From Pseudopyrenochaeta lycopersici (taxonomy: Eukaryota > Ascomycota > Dothideomycetes > Pleosporales > Pseudopyrenochaetaceae), in the NCBI GenBank assembly GCA_003313425.1, contig NHZP01000032.1:488949-552948 (forward strand): 64,000 nucleotides of DNA, given 5' to 3'. The position numbers and the translations under genes are program-made. The notes beneath the pieces are model-generated. The model did not search any database and was not told where the DNA came from. It saw only the letters and a list, made by a program, of their open reading frames with translations. Of this stretch, positions 10,440-23,100 are shown piece by piece (position 1 is the stretch's first letter; every line of letters begins with the position of its first letter).

Positions 10440-13400
10440 GTTCCCTATCGTAGTTATATTCGCTAATTTATTCCCTATAGTTTCCTAAGTTTAATTTAGG
10501 TTCTTATATATTTTCTAAGTTAGGGTAGTCTTTCTATTTTATAAGGTACTCTCTTTCTCTGTATTAGTTTTCCGTAATCTTTAAGCGTCTCTTATTAAGG
10601 ATCTTCTTAACTTTATACTCTATCTCTTCTTTAGTCTCGTACCTAAAAGTCTTCTGTAGTAGCGTTACTAGGTATGCTAGTTCTAGTAACTTAATATAGA
10701 ACCTAGGGTAGATTTTTGCGTCTTTAGGTAGTTCTAATATATACGTGACTAGTCTGTTACGTTATTTAATTAAAAATAGTCTAACTTTAACGTAGTCTAA
10801 CCCCTTATTAGGTCGTTTCGTGCGTAGGTTTTTTATAAGCAAGTATACTTTATCCCCTTTTTTCAGCTAAGGTGCCGTTTTTCTTTTCTTATTAACATAT
10901 AAAATTTATTATCTTTATCTTTTCTTAAGTCTTTCTTGTAACTGTTTTAGCGTTGCCTGCAGTTCTCCTACTATTCTAACTACAGCTTCTGCTTTAACAC
11001 TTAGAAAGTTTCTTTTAAATAGGTTTAGGTGTTTCCTGTAATAGGCGTAGAACAATGTTTCACCTGTTGCTTCAGATTTGCTATTATTAAACGTGATTTA
11101 ATCTGTAGGTAACAGTAATACCTAGTTATCCTATTATTTGTTACAGTACGTTCGTAGATATTATTTCAAGGTCCTGTTTGTTCGTTCCGTTTGTCCATCA
11201 GTTTCTGGGTAGTATGCTGTAGATAGTTTCCTTTAAGTACCTATCTCAGCTATAAAGGTTAACTAGAAATTAGATATAAACAACTTATCTCTATTACTGA
11301 TAATAGTCTTTAGTATGCCGTAGTATCAGAATATTCAGTCTTTTATTATTTCTATAAGTTATAGTACTGTGAAATTCTTTCTAAACAGTATAAACTCTGC
11401 GTATTTAATACATCTGCATACTACGTTGTATATCGCATTATACTTATATCTAGTTACTTTATCTGCAGACTTAGGTAAATCTGTAATAAAGTCTATTACT
11501 ATATCTTCCTATAGTTTCGTAGGTATCTTAATTACCTGTAACTCGCCGTAGGGTGCATAAGTAGTATGTTTGTTTTGTTAGTAAGGTACGCATTTCTTAA
11601 TATATGTTTCTACTTTTTGCCTTAGGTTTATAATGTAATAGTTTCGTTAGATAAGTTCCGTTATTTTCGTAATTCCTAGGTGTCTATGTATTAGATTATT
11701 ATAATATTATTAGATAATAGTTTCGTGTAGGTCTTTAGGGACTTCTGCTTATATTTTTAAGATTATATAGTATTCTTACGAAGGTCCTAAAGTTCCGTCT
11801 TTATTTATTTTTAGGATTACTATGCGAACTTCAGTTTTCTTCCCTATTACATCGTGTCTTCTACTTAGTGCGTCTGCTCTTCTATTTTCTTTTCCTAGTA
11901 TATAGACAATCTTAAACTTATATTATCCTAGGAGTTCTAACTATCTTACTTATCTTTAGTTTAGTTGCTTTGTTGTCGTAAAGTATATTAGGTTCTAGTA
12001 GTTAGTATAAATAGTAAGTTCTAAGCAACTCTCTGTATATACTCTCTAATGTTGCAGTGCGTTAATAATAGCTTTTAGTTCCTTATTATAGATATCGTAT
12101 CGTTCTTCTATCTATAAGAACTTACGCGAGTAATACGCTATAGGGTACTATTTTCTATCCTTTTTCTATAAAGCTACTACTCTAATTGCGAGGTCTAATG
12201 CGTTAGTTTCAATCTTTAGTAGTTATCTACTAGTAAATAATATAAGTACTAGTTCGGCTACGCAGGCTTCTTTCAACATCTTAAAGGCTTGTTGTTGTTC
12301 TTTGTTCTAGTCCCACTTTTCATCTTTTTTTATTAGTTTTATTAAGGGTGTTACAATCTTAGTAAAGTCCTTAATAAATTATTAATTAAAGTTAATAAAT
12401 CCTAGGAATAACTAAATGTCTTTAACCGTTTGTAGTATCTTCCATTCTTAGATTGTCCTAATTTTTAATTCGCTGATCCGCACTCCTTATCTTCCAACTA
12501 TATGTCCTAGGAATTCTACCTCTTCCTTATAAAATTCGCACTTCTCTAGTTTTAACTTAAGGTAGTAGTTCCTTAGTTGTCGTAGTACTTCCTTAACATA
12601 TTCCCTGTACTTATTTATATTTCTAGAGTAAACTAGAATGTCGTCTAGGTAGGCTATAGCATATATATTAAGATATTCTACTAAGACGTTATTAATTAAA
12701 TCTTAACATGTCGCTAGTGCGTTTATTAGGCTAAAGGGTATTACCGTGTACTTATAATATCTATATCGTGTCCTAAAGGCAGTTTTCTATTCTTCTCCTT
12801 CTTTTATTCTAATAAGGTTGTACGCTCCTCTTAGGTCTAGTGCGGTAAAGTATCAAGCTCCTATTAATCTGTCGCGTAGTTCTTATATATTAGGTAGCGG
12901 GTAGCGGTTCTTTTTAGTAATATTGTTTAACTTCCTATAGTTAATGCATAACCTTAACGCTCTATCCTTCTTTAGCGCAAATAGGATAAGATATCCTGCT
13001 AAGGACTTAGATTTCCTAATAAAACCCTTTACTAAATTTTTATTAATATATTTCTTTAAGACGCCTAGCTTATAGTCGCTTAGGCGGTATATTAGTACAA
13101 ACCTAGGCTGCTTACCTTCTATAAGTTCTATCTTATAGTCCTATTCTTAGTGTTTTAGTAGTGCTTCCCTTCCTACCTTTTTAGTAAATATATCTCTAAA
13201 TTCCTTATATTCTTCTAAGATCCTAGGAGTAGTAACTAACTCCTTATTCTTCTTAGCGTTCTTTACTAGCTGCTAACGAAGTAGCTGTTTCTTAGCTTTT
13301 CGCGAAGGTTTAATATTTATTATCGTCTTCTCATCTACTAAGGTATGCGACTGTTACGTAGGTATTCTTACGTTATTCTTTGTACGCACAGACACTCTTT

Positions 13401-15503
13401 GTTTCGTCTAGTTAATTACTAGGTTACAGTATCTTAACTAAGGTAGCCCTAGTATAACATCATAGGCGGCCGTCCTAAAGACATCTAGTCTAACCTAGTA
13501 TATTTTGGAGGCTAGGCTGAGGCTAGTAGTAACCTTATAGGTTATTATCCCTCCTAATTTTCCGTTTACTACTGTTATCTAGTAGGGTGTTTTCTTTAAG
13601 ACAGGTTGTAGTCCTGCTTTTAACATAGCTGTCCTAGAGATGTAGTTTACTTATAATCCAGAATCTATCAGTACCTTTAGCTCCTTTCCTTAGAGTTCTA
13701 TTCCAAGTCAGAAGAGACTCTCTTCCTTTTATTAGATAGCCTAACACTACTTATTAGTGCCGTCTAGTCATAGACGAATCTCTCGTCTAGTTCTGGCCTT
13801 CTTACTATAGGAAGGTTTAACTTCCAGTTTCTGTCTAAAAAAGAATTTTCCTTAAAGCTATTTACTTCCTTCTCTAGCTTATAGCGCTCACATCCTAGAT
13901 TCATGCAGGTTTACTATAATTCATTAGTGCATCGCTTATTTATAATAATATTTTAGTTAGCGGTATACTCGTCGTTGTGTCCTAGGAAATAGTTTGTTAT
14001 TCGTTTATCCCACAAGTAGTTAATACAATCGTCCCATTAACAGTCATACTATTACTATTTACACGCCCCTTTTAGTATTAGGAAGTGTCCTTCTTATAGC
14101 TTAATAGCGTAATAGTAATTATAGTAATTATATGTGCAGTAGAGATATAATAGTAGCCCGTGTTTTAGGTTTCTCTAGTCGTAGTCGCACTAAAAGAGTT
14201 TCCGTCCCTTCTCTGCTTAGGCTAAAGCTTTTGATTTAATTTATTACTTAGCTCGCTTAGTAGAGAATCTAAAACACTTAATATTCTCTATTACGCATTC
14301 TTAATATATATTATTCTAATTTAAGGGTTTATATTTTATCTTCCAGTCCCGGCATCGCATACACACGTATTTTCTGCTGTGTATTTTCTATAGTGCTGGT
14401 ATACCCTATGTTCTCTGTGTTTCGTTGTCTAGTGCCTGTGCTTCCTTAATACTTTCTATAGGTGGTGGTTAGTCCTAGTTAACTAGGGTCCCTGGATATA
14501 GTTCTGCTAGAGCCTTATTATTCTAGTTAATCTCCTAAGTGTTTAAGGGAACCTGTCTATAGGTTCCTATAATCTAGTTGTTATCCTACTGTAGTAGTAA
14601 TAATGGTCTAGTACTATAGTTAGGTGTAGTAACTACCTCCTAGTCTCTGAATTAGGTGTTATTAAAGTTTTTAATTATATTAACTTTAAGTTAGGTAACT
14701 TTATTCTTTTGTCTATAATTTTTTGCGAAGTGTCCTTTCTTCCCGCAATTATAGTAATTACCTTTTATCTTCTCTGCATCTGTCTTCTAGTTTCCTACCT
14801 TCCTGTCCCCTTACTTCTTATTAATGTTATCTAGATATATTAGTTCTAGTTTATTAGAAGTGTAGTAGCTAGTAGTGCGAGTGTTCCTTAGGTAGCAAAC
14901 ATAGCTTTTCTGTTTACCCGTGTAGTTTATTCTTCCTTTTCTATAGCTTTATAGTTCCTAGTTTAGTTTATATAGGTTATTATTAATCTTTATGTAGTTG
15001 TTAATTAGGTTATTTAGGTCTTTAATAACGAATCCTGTTCTTATAAGTTCCTCCCTAACCTGTAGTTTTAGGCCCTACTAGAACATCCTTTTAAAAGCTT
15101 TGTTGTCCTATCTAATAATTATAGAGTATTATTTAAACCTATTAGCGTAGTTAGCGACAAAGGTATGTTATTTTAGTTCCTGTATATATTATTCTGCCGC
15201 GACTTTCTTAGTCTGTATCCTAAAGATCTGCTAGATATGTTTTTTAAACTTATCCTAATCTTTAAACATTTCTGTATTCTCTGTATCTATAATTCCTTAG
15301 TCTATATATCGTTCTAGTTATAGTGTGACCTAGTCTAGTGCCTTACCTGTAAGGTAAGTAATCGCGATAGGTGCCTTGTTACTTTCGTTAATATCCTCGT
15401 AGAGGTGAAAGTAAAGGTTAAGTTAGAGCAACTATCCTTTAAGGTGTTATTAGTTACTACTAAATATAGTAGGTTTGCTGATCAGACGTCCTTTAGTAGA
15501 CAT
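10440..15503 (-). pseudogene. gag-pol of chromovirus A (RIP-inactivated)
   Basis: Gag starts at ATG 15503 (MSTKGRLISK...) and contains a CCHC zinc knuckle at 14721-14765 (NCGKKGHFAKN, with the first and last Cys read as Tyr after RIP). A retropepsin C-terminal block (AAYDVILGLPWL) lies near 13440-13480. Reverse transcriptase shows an intact YLDDILVYS at 12622-12660. RNase H and integrase follow toward 10700, and a chromodomain (YLIK-KDYPNLEN, with Trp lost to stop) sits near 10500-10590. Stops are TAA/TAG throughout. The RT active site survived here but not in elements C and D, where it reads YLNN. Confidence 0.85.
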
Positions 15504-15565
15504 AGTTGAAGAGTTAGGGGTAGCTACGTATTTGCTAGGGCTGCTTATCTTAAGGGTAATTAAAA

Positions 15566-15960
15566 TGTTAAAGATCTAATTAAGTAGTTATAATATAAAG
15601 TAACTAGTGTTAACTAGTAGATATCTTTAGAGTATTCTGTAGACGTGCAGGCTAGGTTGAAGGTAGAAGTATTGAATAGTAGTATACTTGTGGATTGTCT
15701 TAAGTTGATCACAATATGCCGTAGGGCCACATTGTGCGAGTCTATATACATAATTATCTCATGGGATTCCTATAAGGCCCCCTCTGGGATTTCTAGGTTT
15801 GTCTCCGTCCTATAGGACATAGTCCGTCTTAGCGTGGGTTTCCTAGGATCACGTGATCCTGGCGTCATCGGTTAGTTTAGAGGCTCGGTCCCCTCGCTGG
15901 CCGTCCGTGCCTCTTCCCTCATCCTCATAACCGCCGCCTTCCCACTTCCTGTTCGTAACA
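15566..15960 (-). repeat. 5' LTR of element A
   Basis: 395 bp. Less mutated than the left copy, with intact TG...CA ends and a CACGTG site near 15850 (gatcacgtgatc). The right edge is followed by the CTTAC duplication. Confidence 0.95.
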
Positions 15961-16406
15961 CTTACGCTTAGCTTACTCAAACCGCTCCTAACTAAACTTA
16001 ACCTGCTAGTATTATTATTCCTACTGCTTAGGGTAATACGTCTCTTCTCCCTACTAACTACGTAATCTAGTATATCCTAGATACTCTAGTTATAGACGAG
16101 TTTCGCTGTCTCTTTGCGACTACTTCTATACGTCTTATTCCTCTTTTCTTTTTTATGTCTAACGTTATTTAGCCTAAGCTAGTTTATATTACTAAATTCT
16201 TCTTTTATCTTATTAATTAATCCTTATACGATGCTTAGTAGGGCTATAGTTTTAATAATTTCTCTCTTATTATTGCTTGTCGTATAATTAACGCTTAGTA
16301 ACTCCTCTCTAGTTGTTAATCCTACCTTAAAGCCTACCTTATCTATAGCTGTAGTTCCCTTATCGCTAACTTCTGTTCTAATAACTATGCTAAGGCTATA
16401 TAAGAG

Positions 16407-16880
16407 TAGGGTGGCAAATGGGTATAGGTTGGGGTTGGGTTGGGTTTGATTACATAAGACCCGTACCCAACCCAGCTCTATACCCAGTCTTTATACGCTA
16501 GTGATGGGTATAGGTTGAGGTTACTGTGAATGGGTTGAGGTTAGGGTTAGGGTTATTAGCCTCGGGTACGTCTGGGTCTGACTAATCACGTCTTTTTTAT
16601 ATTAGGTCTAATACTAACTAATATGTATCTAAAATAGCTAGTTATGCTACTAATTATAGTAAATTATTATGATTACTAAGCAACCCCAGTGGGTACCCGT
16701 AACCAAACCTAAACCCATACGTGCATAACCTTAGCCTTAACCCAACCTAGAGTCCGTGCGACCCAACCCCAACCTATACCCATGGTCCGTGCGACCCAAC
16801 CCCAAACCCAACCCACTTATCTATAACCCTATACCCAACCTATACCCATAGCGGGTACCCGTAACCCATTTGCCACCCTA
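16407..16880. mobile_element. hAT-type MITE (474 bp) with telomere-like interior
   Basis: Terminal inverted repeats TAGGGTGGCAAATGGGTA / TACCCATTTGCCACCCTA-type (right end adds a few changes), flanked by a perfect 8-bp duplication TATAAGAG (16399-16406 and 16881-16888). An 8-bp duplication and a TAGGGTGGCAAA-like end are hallmarks of the hAT superfamily. No coding capacity. The interior is rich in G-run/T repeats (ggggttgggttggg near 16430) and their complements (ccaaccccaaaccc near 16795). Inserted in the antisense ORF of element B. Confidence 0.88.
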
Positions 16881-18225
16881 TATAAGAGTGTTGTACGTTT
16901 ACAGCTTTTACTAGGTGTGTCTCTATTACTAGCGAGTAGAGTAGGGCTTACTCTAATTACGTGTAGCAGGATTATAGTACGTCTTGTACAGCTAGGCGTG
17001 CTCTACCTCTCCTACCTTCTAATAGAGTTTCTGTTCCTTAGCGTAGTTAAGGTTAGGGTTAAGTCCTTGCTAAGCCTAAAGAGGATAAACGTTTCTTAGA
17101 CGTCTTGGGTTAGAGGGCCTTATATAGGGTTAGTGAGCTTATACTAGCTTATTTCTCTAACCTTTTAGTAGTTTCCTAAATACTAGCTGTACAAGCTGTG
17201 TATAAGTCCTCTATTTCTTATAGGCTTTTATAGTAATAAGATTCTCTTCTAGCTCCTAAGTTAGGTTATAGTACCCCTTCTATTTTATATAGAACTCGTT
17301 ATATTAATTTTATAAGCGCTTATCTTAGATGTTCTTAATTACCTATTTAAGGTAGTCTTCTTATAAGTTATTGTCTTGTATAATAACAGCAGCGGGGTTT
17401 AAGTCGTTAGTTTGTTGTGATAGGAAGGGGTCTTTAGCAGCTAGTCTTAGCTTCTCTACATAGTATAATTTAGTTCTCTATAGTATATAAAGCTTAACCT
17501 AATAGGGGTCTTGTACGCGGGCGACTTAGTACTTCTTACTTTTCTAGTTAAGTTTCTTGCTTCTGCGTGTGGTTCGTACGTGCCTAAGGTCTAACTATAC
17601 CTAGTCTCTAACCTTATACTTAGGAGCTAGGCGACGTGTCTTATTTACCTGTGCTTCCTATTATTGTTAAGCGTGTGTTATAGCTAAGATAGCCTAGTTA
17701 GCAGCTTATTTTAGCGTTTGTATAATACTTTCTGCTCGTTTACTAGGGGGTGTTGCTCTGTTAAGTAGGTCGCTGCTAGCTAATTTCTTAGGTAGCTCTA
17801 GGAAGGGCGAGTTTAGATAGCTGTGTAGAAGAAAGAAAGGAGTAACGCCTGTAGAGGAGTTCGTACGAGTATTTAGCATTAGCTTAAGGATTAGGCATAG
17901 CGTTGCCTAGTTATTCTAGTCGTAGTTATAAAAGATTTAACTAACTGCTTTAATATTACTATTCGCGCGTTCTATAGTGCTGTCTTTTTGTAGGTAGTAG
18001 GCTATTAATAAGTTTCTCTATACTCCTAAGAGTTTACAGATTTTTCCCTATAGTTTGCTTATAAATTATGTGCCCTTGTCTAATATAATAGACTTAGAGA
18101 GCCTGTAGTAGCAGAAGACTTCTCGTACAAATGTCTAGGCTATATTATCTGCTTTAATTGTCTTAAGTAGGATTAGTATTACGCCTTTACCTAGGCAGTC
18201 TTTAACTACTATTAGGTTAGTGCAG

Positions 18226-18430
18226 TGTTAGGGACTGTTAGTAGAGGTCGAGGTTAAGTGATATGGGATAGTATTAAGACTAATCCTTAACCTCTGCTTA
18301 GAGGGGGTAGCTCTCGTTTATATACTAGCCCGTCTCTAGTGCAGTCCTAAGCCTTTCTAGGCTCTATCTGGTATGGGTCTGAGGGCCCTCCGCTGGGTTG
18401 TCTCCCGCTAGGTCTGGTGTGTTCATAACA
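18226..18430 (-). repeat. 3' LTR of element C copy 1
   Basis: 205 bp, matching 26173-26377 and 53626-53830 end to end. Differences are mainly transitions. Confidence 0.93.
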
Positions 18431-18869
18431 ATTACTCTCCCCTTTTTTTAAGGGTTATCCCTAACCCGTATGGACGTTACGCGCACGCTGTTCGCGCTGC
18501 CCTAGTCCTAACGCGTCTCTAGTCGTTCGCCAGGTAACGTAATATATTTCCTGTAGGCGGCTTTTACAGCTTTACCTGTAAATCTTTTTACGTAAGGTAG
18601 CTGCCTTCACAACTATTGTACAGTCGCCGTTTCCTAGCTGCCTTAGCGTGTTCCTTTCTTACAACTGCTGTTAGCTAGGGCCTTACGTGTTTAGCTTATA
18701 AAGTTTACGTGTGTAACGCTGTTGCGTGGGTAGGTTGTTATAGCCTGTCCCTACTAGCTACTCGTTACCCCTTTACGTAGTTTACCCTTCACAGGTAAGT
18801 TACTAGCGAGCTGCTGCCTACAACTGCCCTGGTAAGAGGCTGGGTTTTAGAGGGTCTATAGGCGCAGAG

Positions 18870-18967
18870 GTGTATAAGTATACTACTCTCCTTCTCTCTG
18901 CTACTTATATCTACTTCCTTCTTCTAGGTAATTATACTGCTCTTTAACTTACTTAATAGGTTCCTAA
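18870..18967 (+). promoter_or_regulatory. Putative promoter for the antisense gene of element C
   Basis: TATA-like sequence (gtataagtata, 18872-18882) followed by C/T-rich DNA (ctctccttctctctgc) and then ATG 18968. The same arrangement is in copy 2 near 54272-54367. Inferred from sequence only. Confidence 0.45.
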
Positions 18968-20163
18968 ATGCTAACTAGTGTGAGTAACGCGCCTCTTCCT
19001 AGTTATATCTATAGTTTGCCTAGCAACATGCAGCTGCAGCTGTCGCTTACTTAGTTTTAGTGCGAGGCTTATATCTCCGCTCTCTCTATAGTGTCCTGCA
19101 GGGACCCTAATAGTATAGTTTAAGACATGTTTTACACGTTTTACTTAGGCGAAGGCTATTATGTCCGCAAGAATAACTTTAGTGTGTACGGCTATTGTTC
19201 CTCCTAGAAGAAGGGGGGTTATGTTAAGGTAAGTAACTTACCTTTACTTCTAGGTTTAGCTAACAGGTCTCCTAGATTAAACCTTTATTTTAGCGTACTA
19301 TTAATTTACTTAACTAGCTAATTATAGTTGCGAATTATAAAACTAATGCGGCCTTATCCTATCTTTAACCTAGGGATTCGCTGTCTAAGATCTTTATTAT
19401 TAATAATTATGTTACGCTTACCTAGACGCGTGCTTATAATTATGCTGTAGAGTTACGTTAGGCCTTCTCTGCTGTATCGCAGGCTTGTAATCGCCTTATT
19501 TATTCTTATCCTAGGGGGGAGATTAAGTTTAAGAAGGCTTACTAGGTGTCTTAAGAGTTAAACGTTAAGCGATACAAAGTAACTTTCTTACTACTTCCTT
19601 TAGTAATATATAGCTAATATATGCAGTTAGGAATTAGTACGTCTAGTTTAAAGCGCCTAGAAAATATAGTTATAGATAAAGGTATTAAGCGCAACTTTTA
19701 GTCTACTAGGTATTATAGTAACTATAAGCGTTACTAGTACTATTACAGAACTAATATTCCTGCTAAGTCTAATATTAGTTTACCCTTTACTCCTTTACCT
19801 ATTAAGAAGTCTATTTATTTAGGTTTACCTCCTACCTTTAGTAGTTCTATTAGTAGCTAGGCTTTAGCGCTTAGGATTATAGCTACGTTAAGTCCTAAGC
19901 AGGATTATAATACCTCTATATTACCTTCCTTTTAGCCTTCTATTTCCCCTAGCGCTTAGTCTGCCTACCCTTAAGCTGCCCTTTATTCTATAGAGTTGCC
20001 CTTAAGTTCTATTCCTATAAATGCTTTTAATAAGGTCTTTTATAGTAGTCTCTCGCCCTTTACTAGTCCTCCTACTAGTAGTTATACGTTACGTTATTCT
20101 AATTGCCTGCGTTAGGCGGATACTAGTTAGCGTAGAGGTAGTAATATAGAGATAGGGGACTAA
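18968..20163 (+). pseudogene. Spliced antisense gene of element C, copy 1 (376 aa)
   Basis: Opposite strand to gag-pol, between the 3' LTR and the chromodomain. Exon 1 is 18968-19228 (87 codons, MLTSVSNAPLPSY...). The intron is 19229-19293 (65 bp, donor GTAAGT, branch-like gctaac, acceptor ttttag). Exon 2 is 19294-20163 (to TAA). Splicing is required: the unspliced frame degrades after the donor, whereas exon 2 gives hydrophilic, Gln-rich sequence (RTINLLNQLIIVANYKTN, later a Lys/Arg-rich and then Ser/Pro-rich tail). Copy 2 has the same exon lengths (261 and 870 nt) and intron length with no indels. Exon stops are TAA/TAG only. No domain recognised. The N-terminal 85 residues are rich in aromatic residues and Ser; the C-terminal 150 look disordered. 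It may be a transposon-encoded accessory protein. Confidence 0.65.
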
Positions 20164-23100
20164 ACAGGTCTAGGGCGTGTTTTTAGTAAGCCTTATGCAG
20201 AGTGTATTAGTTTAGTTTATAGGTATATAGTAATATTATAAATATCTTCTTATTCTCTTCTAAGCTTCTTCTAGGGCTAGCCTTGTTATTATTCTAGTTA
20301 TCTTCTAAGGGGTGCTTAGGAGTTGCGCTCTAGGGATACTAGGTAGTCTTGTAGGAGTTTATTATAGTAGTTAAGATTCTCCTCTAGCTCTTAGGTCGCA
20401 TCTTTAATACTCTAACTTAGCTACTTTACTTTAAGCTCGCGCTCTCTTATAAGAGTTTCCCTATAATCTAGGATTCCTTCTACTTTATATTAATCTCTTA
20501 TAGGGGCGTCTACTAGGTCCTGGATAGGGCCTGGTTAGAACCCTCTCTATGTTAGGGGTTCTACCTAGGGCTCTAATAGAGATACATAGAAGATAGGGTA
20601 AATTCGCGCTATTAATAGTAGGAGGGTAAGCCTATATACTAGCTTACTAATACGCTCTTTAATATAGAACAGCCCTAGGTGTCTTACCGCGAACTTCTTT
20701 AAGGGTCTTAAGGTTACTATATTCTTTACTTGTAACAGCACTAGGTCTCTAATAGAGAAGCGTTCGTTAGACTATTTCGCATTATACTACTTTATATTAC
20801 TTTACTGCGCCTTTTCTAGGCGTGCCCTTACCTCCTCCTATTATTAGTGCTATTTATTTAGTCTGTTACTAACTTACCGCCTGAGTTCTAGTACTCCTGC
20901 GGGACTGTCTTAGGTTAGAGGCGGTTTACAGAGCTAGTAGCTGTTAGGGATTCTATTAAATCCCTTTAGGTCTGTTCTAAACGCCGCCTTAATAGGGCTT
21001 ACGCTGTGTGCTGAGTAGTTTTTTAAGTTGTAGGCGTACTCTGCGTAGGGTAGTAGCTCTACCTAGTTATCCTGCTGGTAGTTTATATAGATGCGGAGGT
21101 AGGTCTCTAGTTCCTAGTTCTAGTGTTTGGTTTACCTATCTGTTTAGGGGTAGAAAGTAGTGCTAAGCCTGTATTTAATTTTAAGGTAGTAATAAATATC
21201 TAACTAGAACTAGCTTATAAATACTAACCCTTAATCTAATAGAAGAGTGTCTAGTAGCCCCTGCTTAAGGAAGTATTATTTTAGCAGCAACTCTGCTACC
21301 TACTAGGACGTAATTATCTTTATTATAGGCAGGTACCAGACATATTTTATAAAGTAATCTACTAGTACTAGTATAGCGTTATACTTATTCCTCTTATTAT
21401 CTGTTAACTTTAGTAGGTCTGTAACAAAGTCTAAGGAGTAGTGCCTCTATACTGTCTTAGGAAGGGTAGTAGTAATAACAGGCCCTAGGGCTTATATCTC
21501 TAGATCTTATTTAGCTAGTACTGCAGGTACTAGCTAATATACTTCTAGGCATCTTTCCTAAGGTAGAGCTAAAAGTATTTTCTTTAGAGGACCTTAGTAG
21601 TTTTATCTACTTTATAGTGCCCTCCTATAGGGTTATTATAGTTCCTCTAGAGTATATTTACGCGGAGTAAGGCGTCCTTAGGGATCTACACTTTTCTGCT
21701 CCTGCGCAGGAGGCCCTTAGAGTCGACTTCCTAAGTGCTAGCCTCCTTCCTTGCTTTACCTGCGTTCTAACCTGCTAGCGCTGTAAAGCTAGGATAGGCC
21801 TAATCCTGTGCTTATACTAGCTAGACGTGTTTAAGGAGGTGTCTTAGAACTTCTAGGGCGTAGGCAGACTCTTCCTGCGTAGCTACTACTATAAGGTAGT
21901 TAGGTGCTATTACTTAGAACCCTAGGCTGCGTAAAGGCCCTTTAGTAGCTAGTAAGTACAATAGCCTAGCTTATAGGTTTCCCTCTATGCTAGCTTTATC
22001 GCCTGTAGTTTAGCTACAGGCGGGGACAAGCGATATATTACTAATAACTAACTGCTTGTTAGGGAATTCCTAGGTAAGTAGATTCTCTTTTAGGGGTTAA
22101 CGCGGACCTAGCTAGGTTCTGTCCTTAGGGAGGTGTAGTTCCTGTGCTACCTGCGAGGCGGTTAGAGCTATAGACTCTTAAAGTGTCTACTATTAAAGCT
22201 TTTATTAGAGCGTAAGGAGTATCGCACTTTTTAACGCTTAAGGTTCTCCTGCTAAGAGTCCTTACGTAAAGTTAGGCCTTTAAGAGGGCCTGTTAGCAAG
22301 GTTCTTAGGTCCTAGTTTATACTCTACTTTAAAGTTAAATTCTGCTAGCTCCTTAGCCTATTAGGCTTACTTAGGAGAGAGCTCCTTTATTATTATAAAG
22401 TATTAGAGGTTATTATAGTTAGAGAGTACCTAGATTATTATTAGGGTGTGTTAGAGGTAGTACCTCTACGTCCTAAATACTTCTATAATAGCGTAGAGCT
22501 CCTTATTATAAGTGTGCTAATTTAGGGATAGTCTAGAGAACTTCTTACTCTAGAACGCGACAGGCTTCTAGTAATACTCTATTACCTGCCTAGTTAAGGC
22601 TAGTTATAAGAGGATAGTAGCTATTATAAAGTCTAAAGCGTTAGTAAGAACTATTACTAGTTCTACTAGGTTAAAGTACTAAAGTACGGGGGCTTCTAAG
22701 AACTTCTAACGCAGCGTAAGGAACGCATTCCTTACGTAGTTAGGCTACGCCTACGGCTAGTACTATCTTATAGGTCCCTTGCAACTCTTTGCGGCCTTAT
22801 TCGTAGCCTTGCCTGTAAGGGGCGTACTTAGGTCTATTACTAGGTTCTAGGCAGTTATTATATAGTCTACTAACAGACGTACTATAGTAGAGTAGTTAAA
22901 GATAAATCTTTAATAGAAGTTAGCGAACCTAAGGAACACTTAGATGTCTTTGTAGCCCTAGGGTTCTAGCTACTCTCTAATAGTCTATACCCTTACAGGG
23001 TCTATTACTACGCCTCCTAGAGTTACTATAAACCCTAAGAATTCTATAGCTCTAGTAGAGAAGGTATACTTACTTACCTTATAGTATAGGCCTTATTCTA

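Larger units (their letters stand above)
9429..15960 (-). mobile_element. Gypsy chromovirus A, full length (6,532 bp), inserted in element B
   Basis: LTRs of 395 bp at 9429-9823 and 15566-15960, in minus orientation (5' LTR is the right one, TGTTACGAACAGG...TTTAACA). A perfect target duplication CTTAC flanks it (9424-9428 and 15961-15965). The plus-strand cccccttct run after 9823 is the polypurine tract. By hand count the LTRs differ at about 35 positions, all but one of them transitions, and the left copy is the more AT-rich. Order on the minus strand: gag with a zinc knuckle, protease, RT, RNase H, integrase, chromodomain, then an opposite-strand ORF, then the 3' LTR. Confidence 0.95.
9270..17179 (+). 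pseudogene. Antisense ORF of element B (interrupted by element A and a MITE)
   Basis: On the strand opposite gag-pol, between the chromodomain and the 3' LTR. The frame opens at ATG 9270 (MPPKAAPLAS...), runs to 9428, resumes at 15966 after element A and its duplication, runs to 16406, resumes at 16889 after the MITE, and reaches a candidate stop at 17177-17179: up to about 296 codons. Both insertions fall at codon boundaries, so phase is kept exactly (53 + 147 + 97 codons). Internal stops are all TAA or TAG in RIP contexts. The N-terminal 60 residues are Ser/Ala/Thr/Pro-rich; the middle is more hydrophobic; the C-terminal part is basic. I do not recognise the family and see no similarity to the antisense proteins of A, C or D. 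The true stop is uncertain. Confidence 0.55.

Noticed and set aside
16420..16870. Telomere-like repeats as a true or interstitial telomere
   Set aside because: The repeats are irregular, occur in both orientations and lie exactly between hAT-type inverted ends with an 8-bp duplication.
16917..17099. 60-codon plus-strand frame starting MSLLLASRVG
   Set aside because: It is in a different frame from the antisense ORF of element B, which accounts for this stretch better; no start context.
19229..19253. 25-bp intron (GTAAGT...TTCTAG) in the antisense gene of C
   Set aside because: Too short for a fungal intron and it leaves the wrong phase; the 65-bp choice restores the frame and has a branch site.
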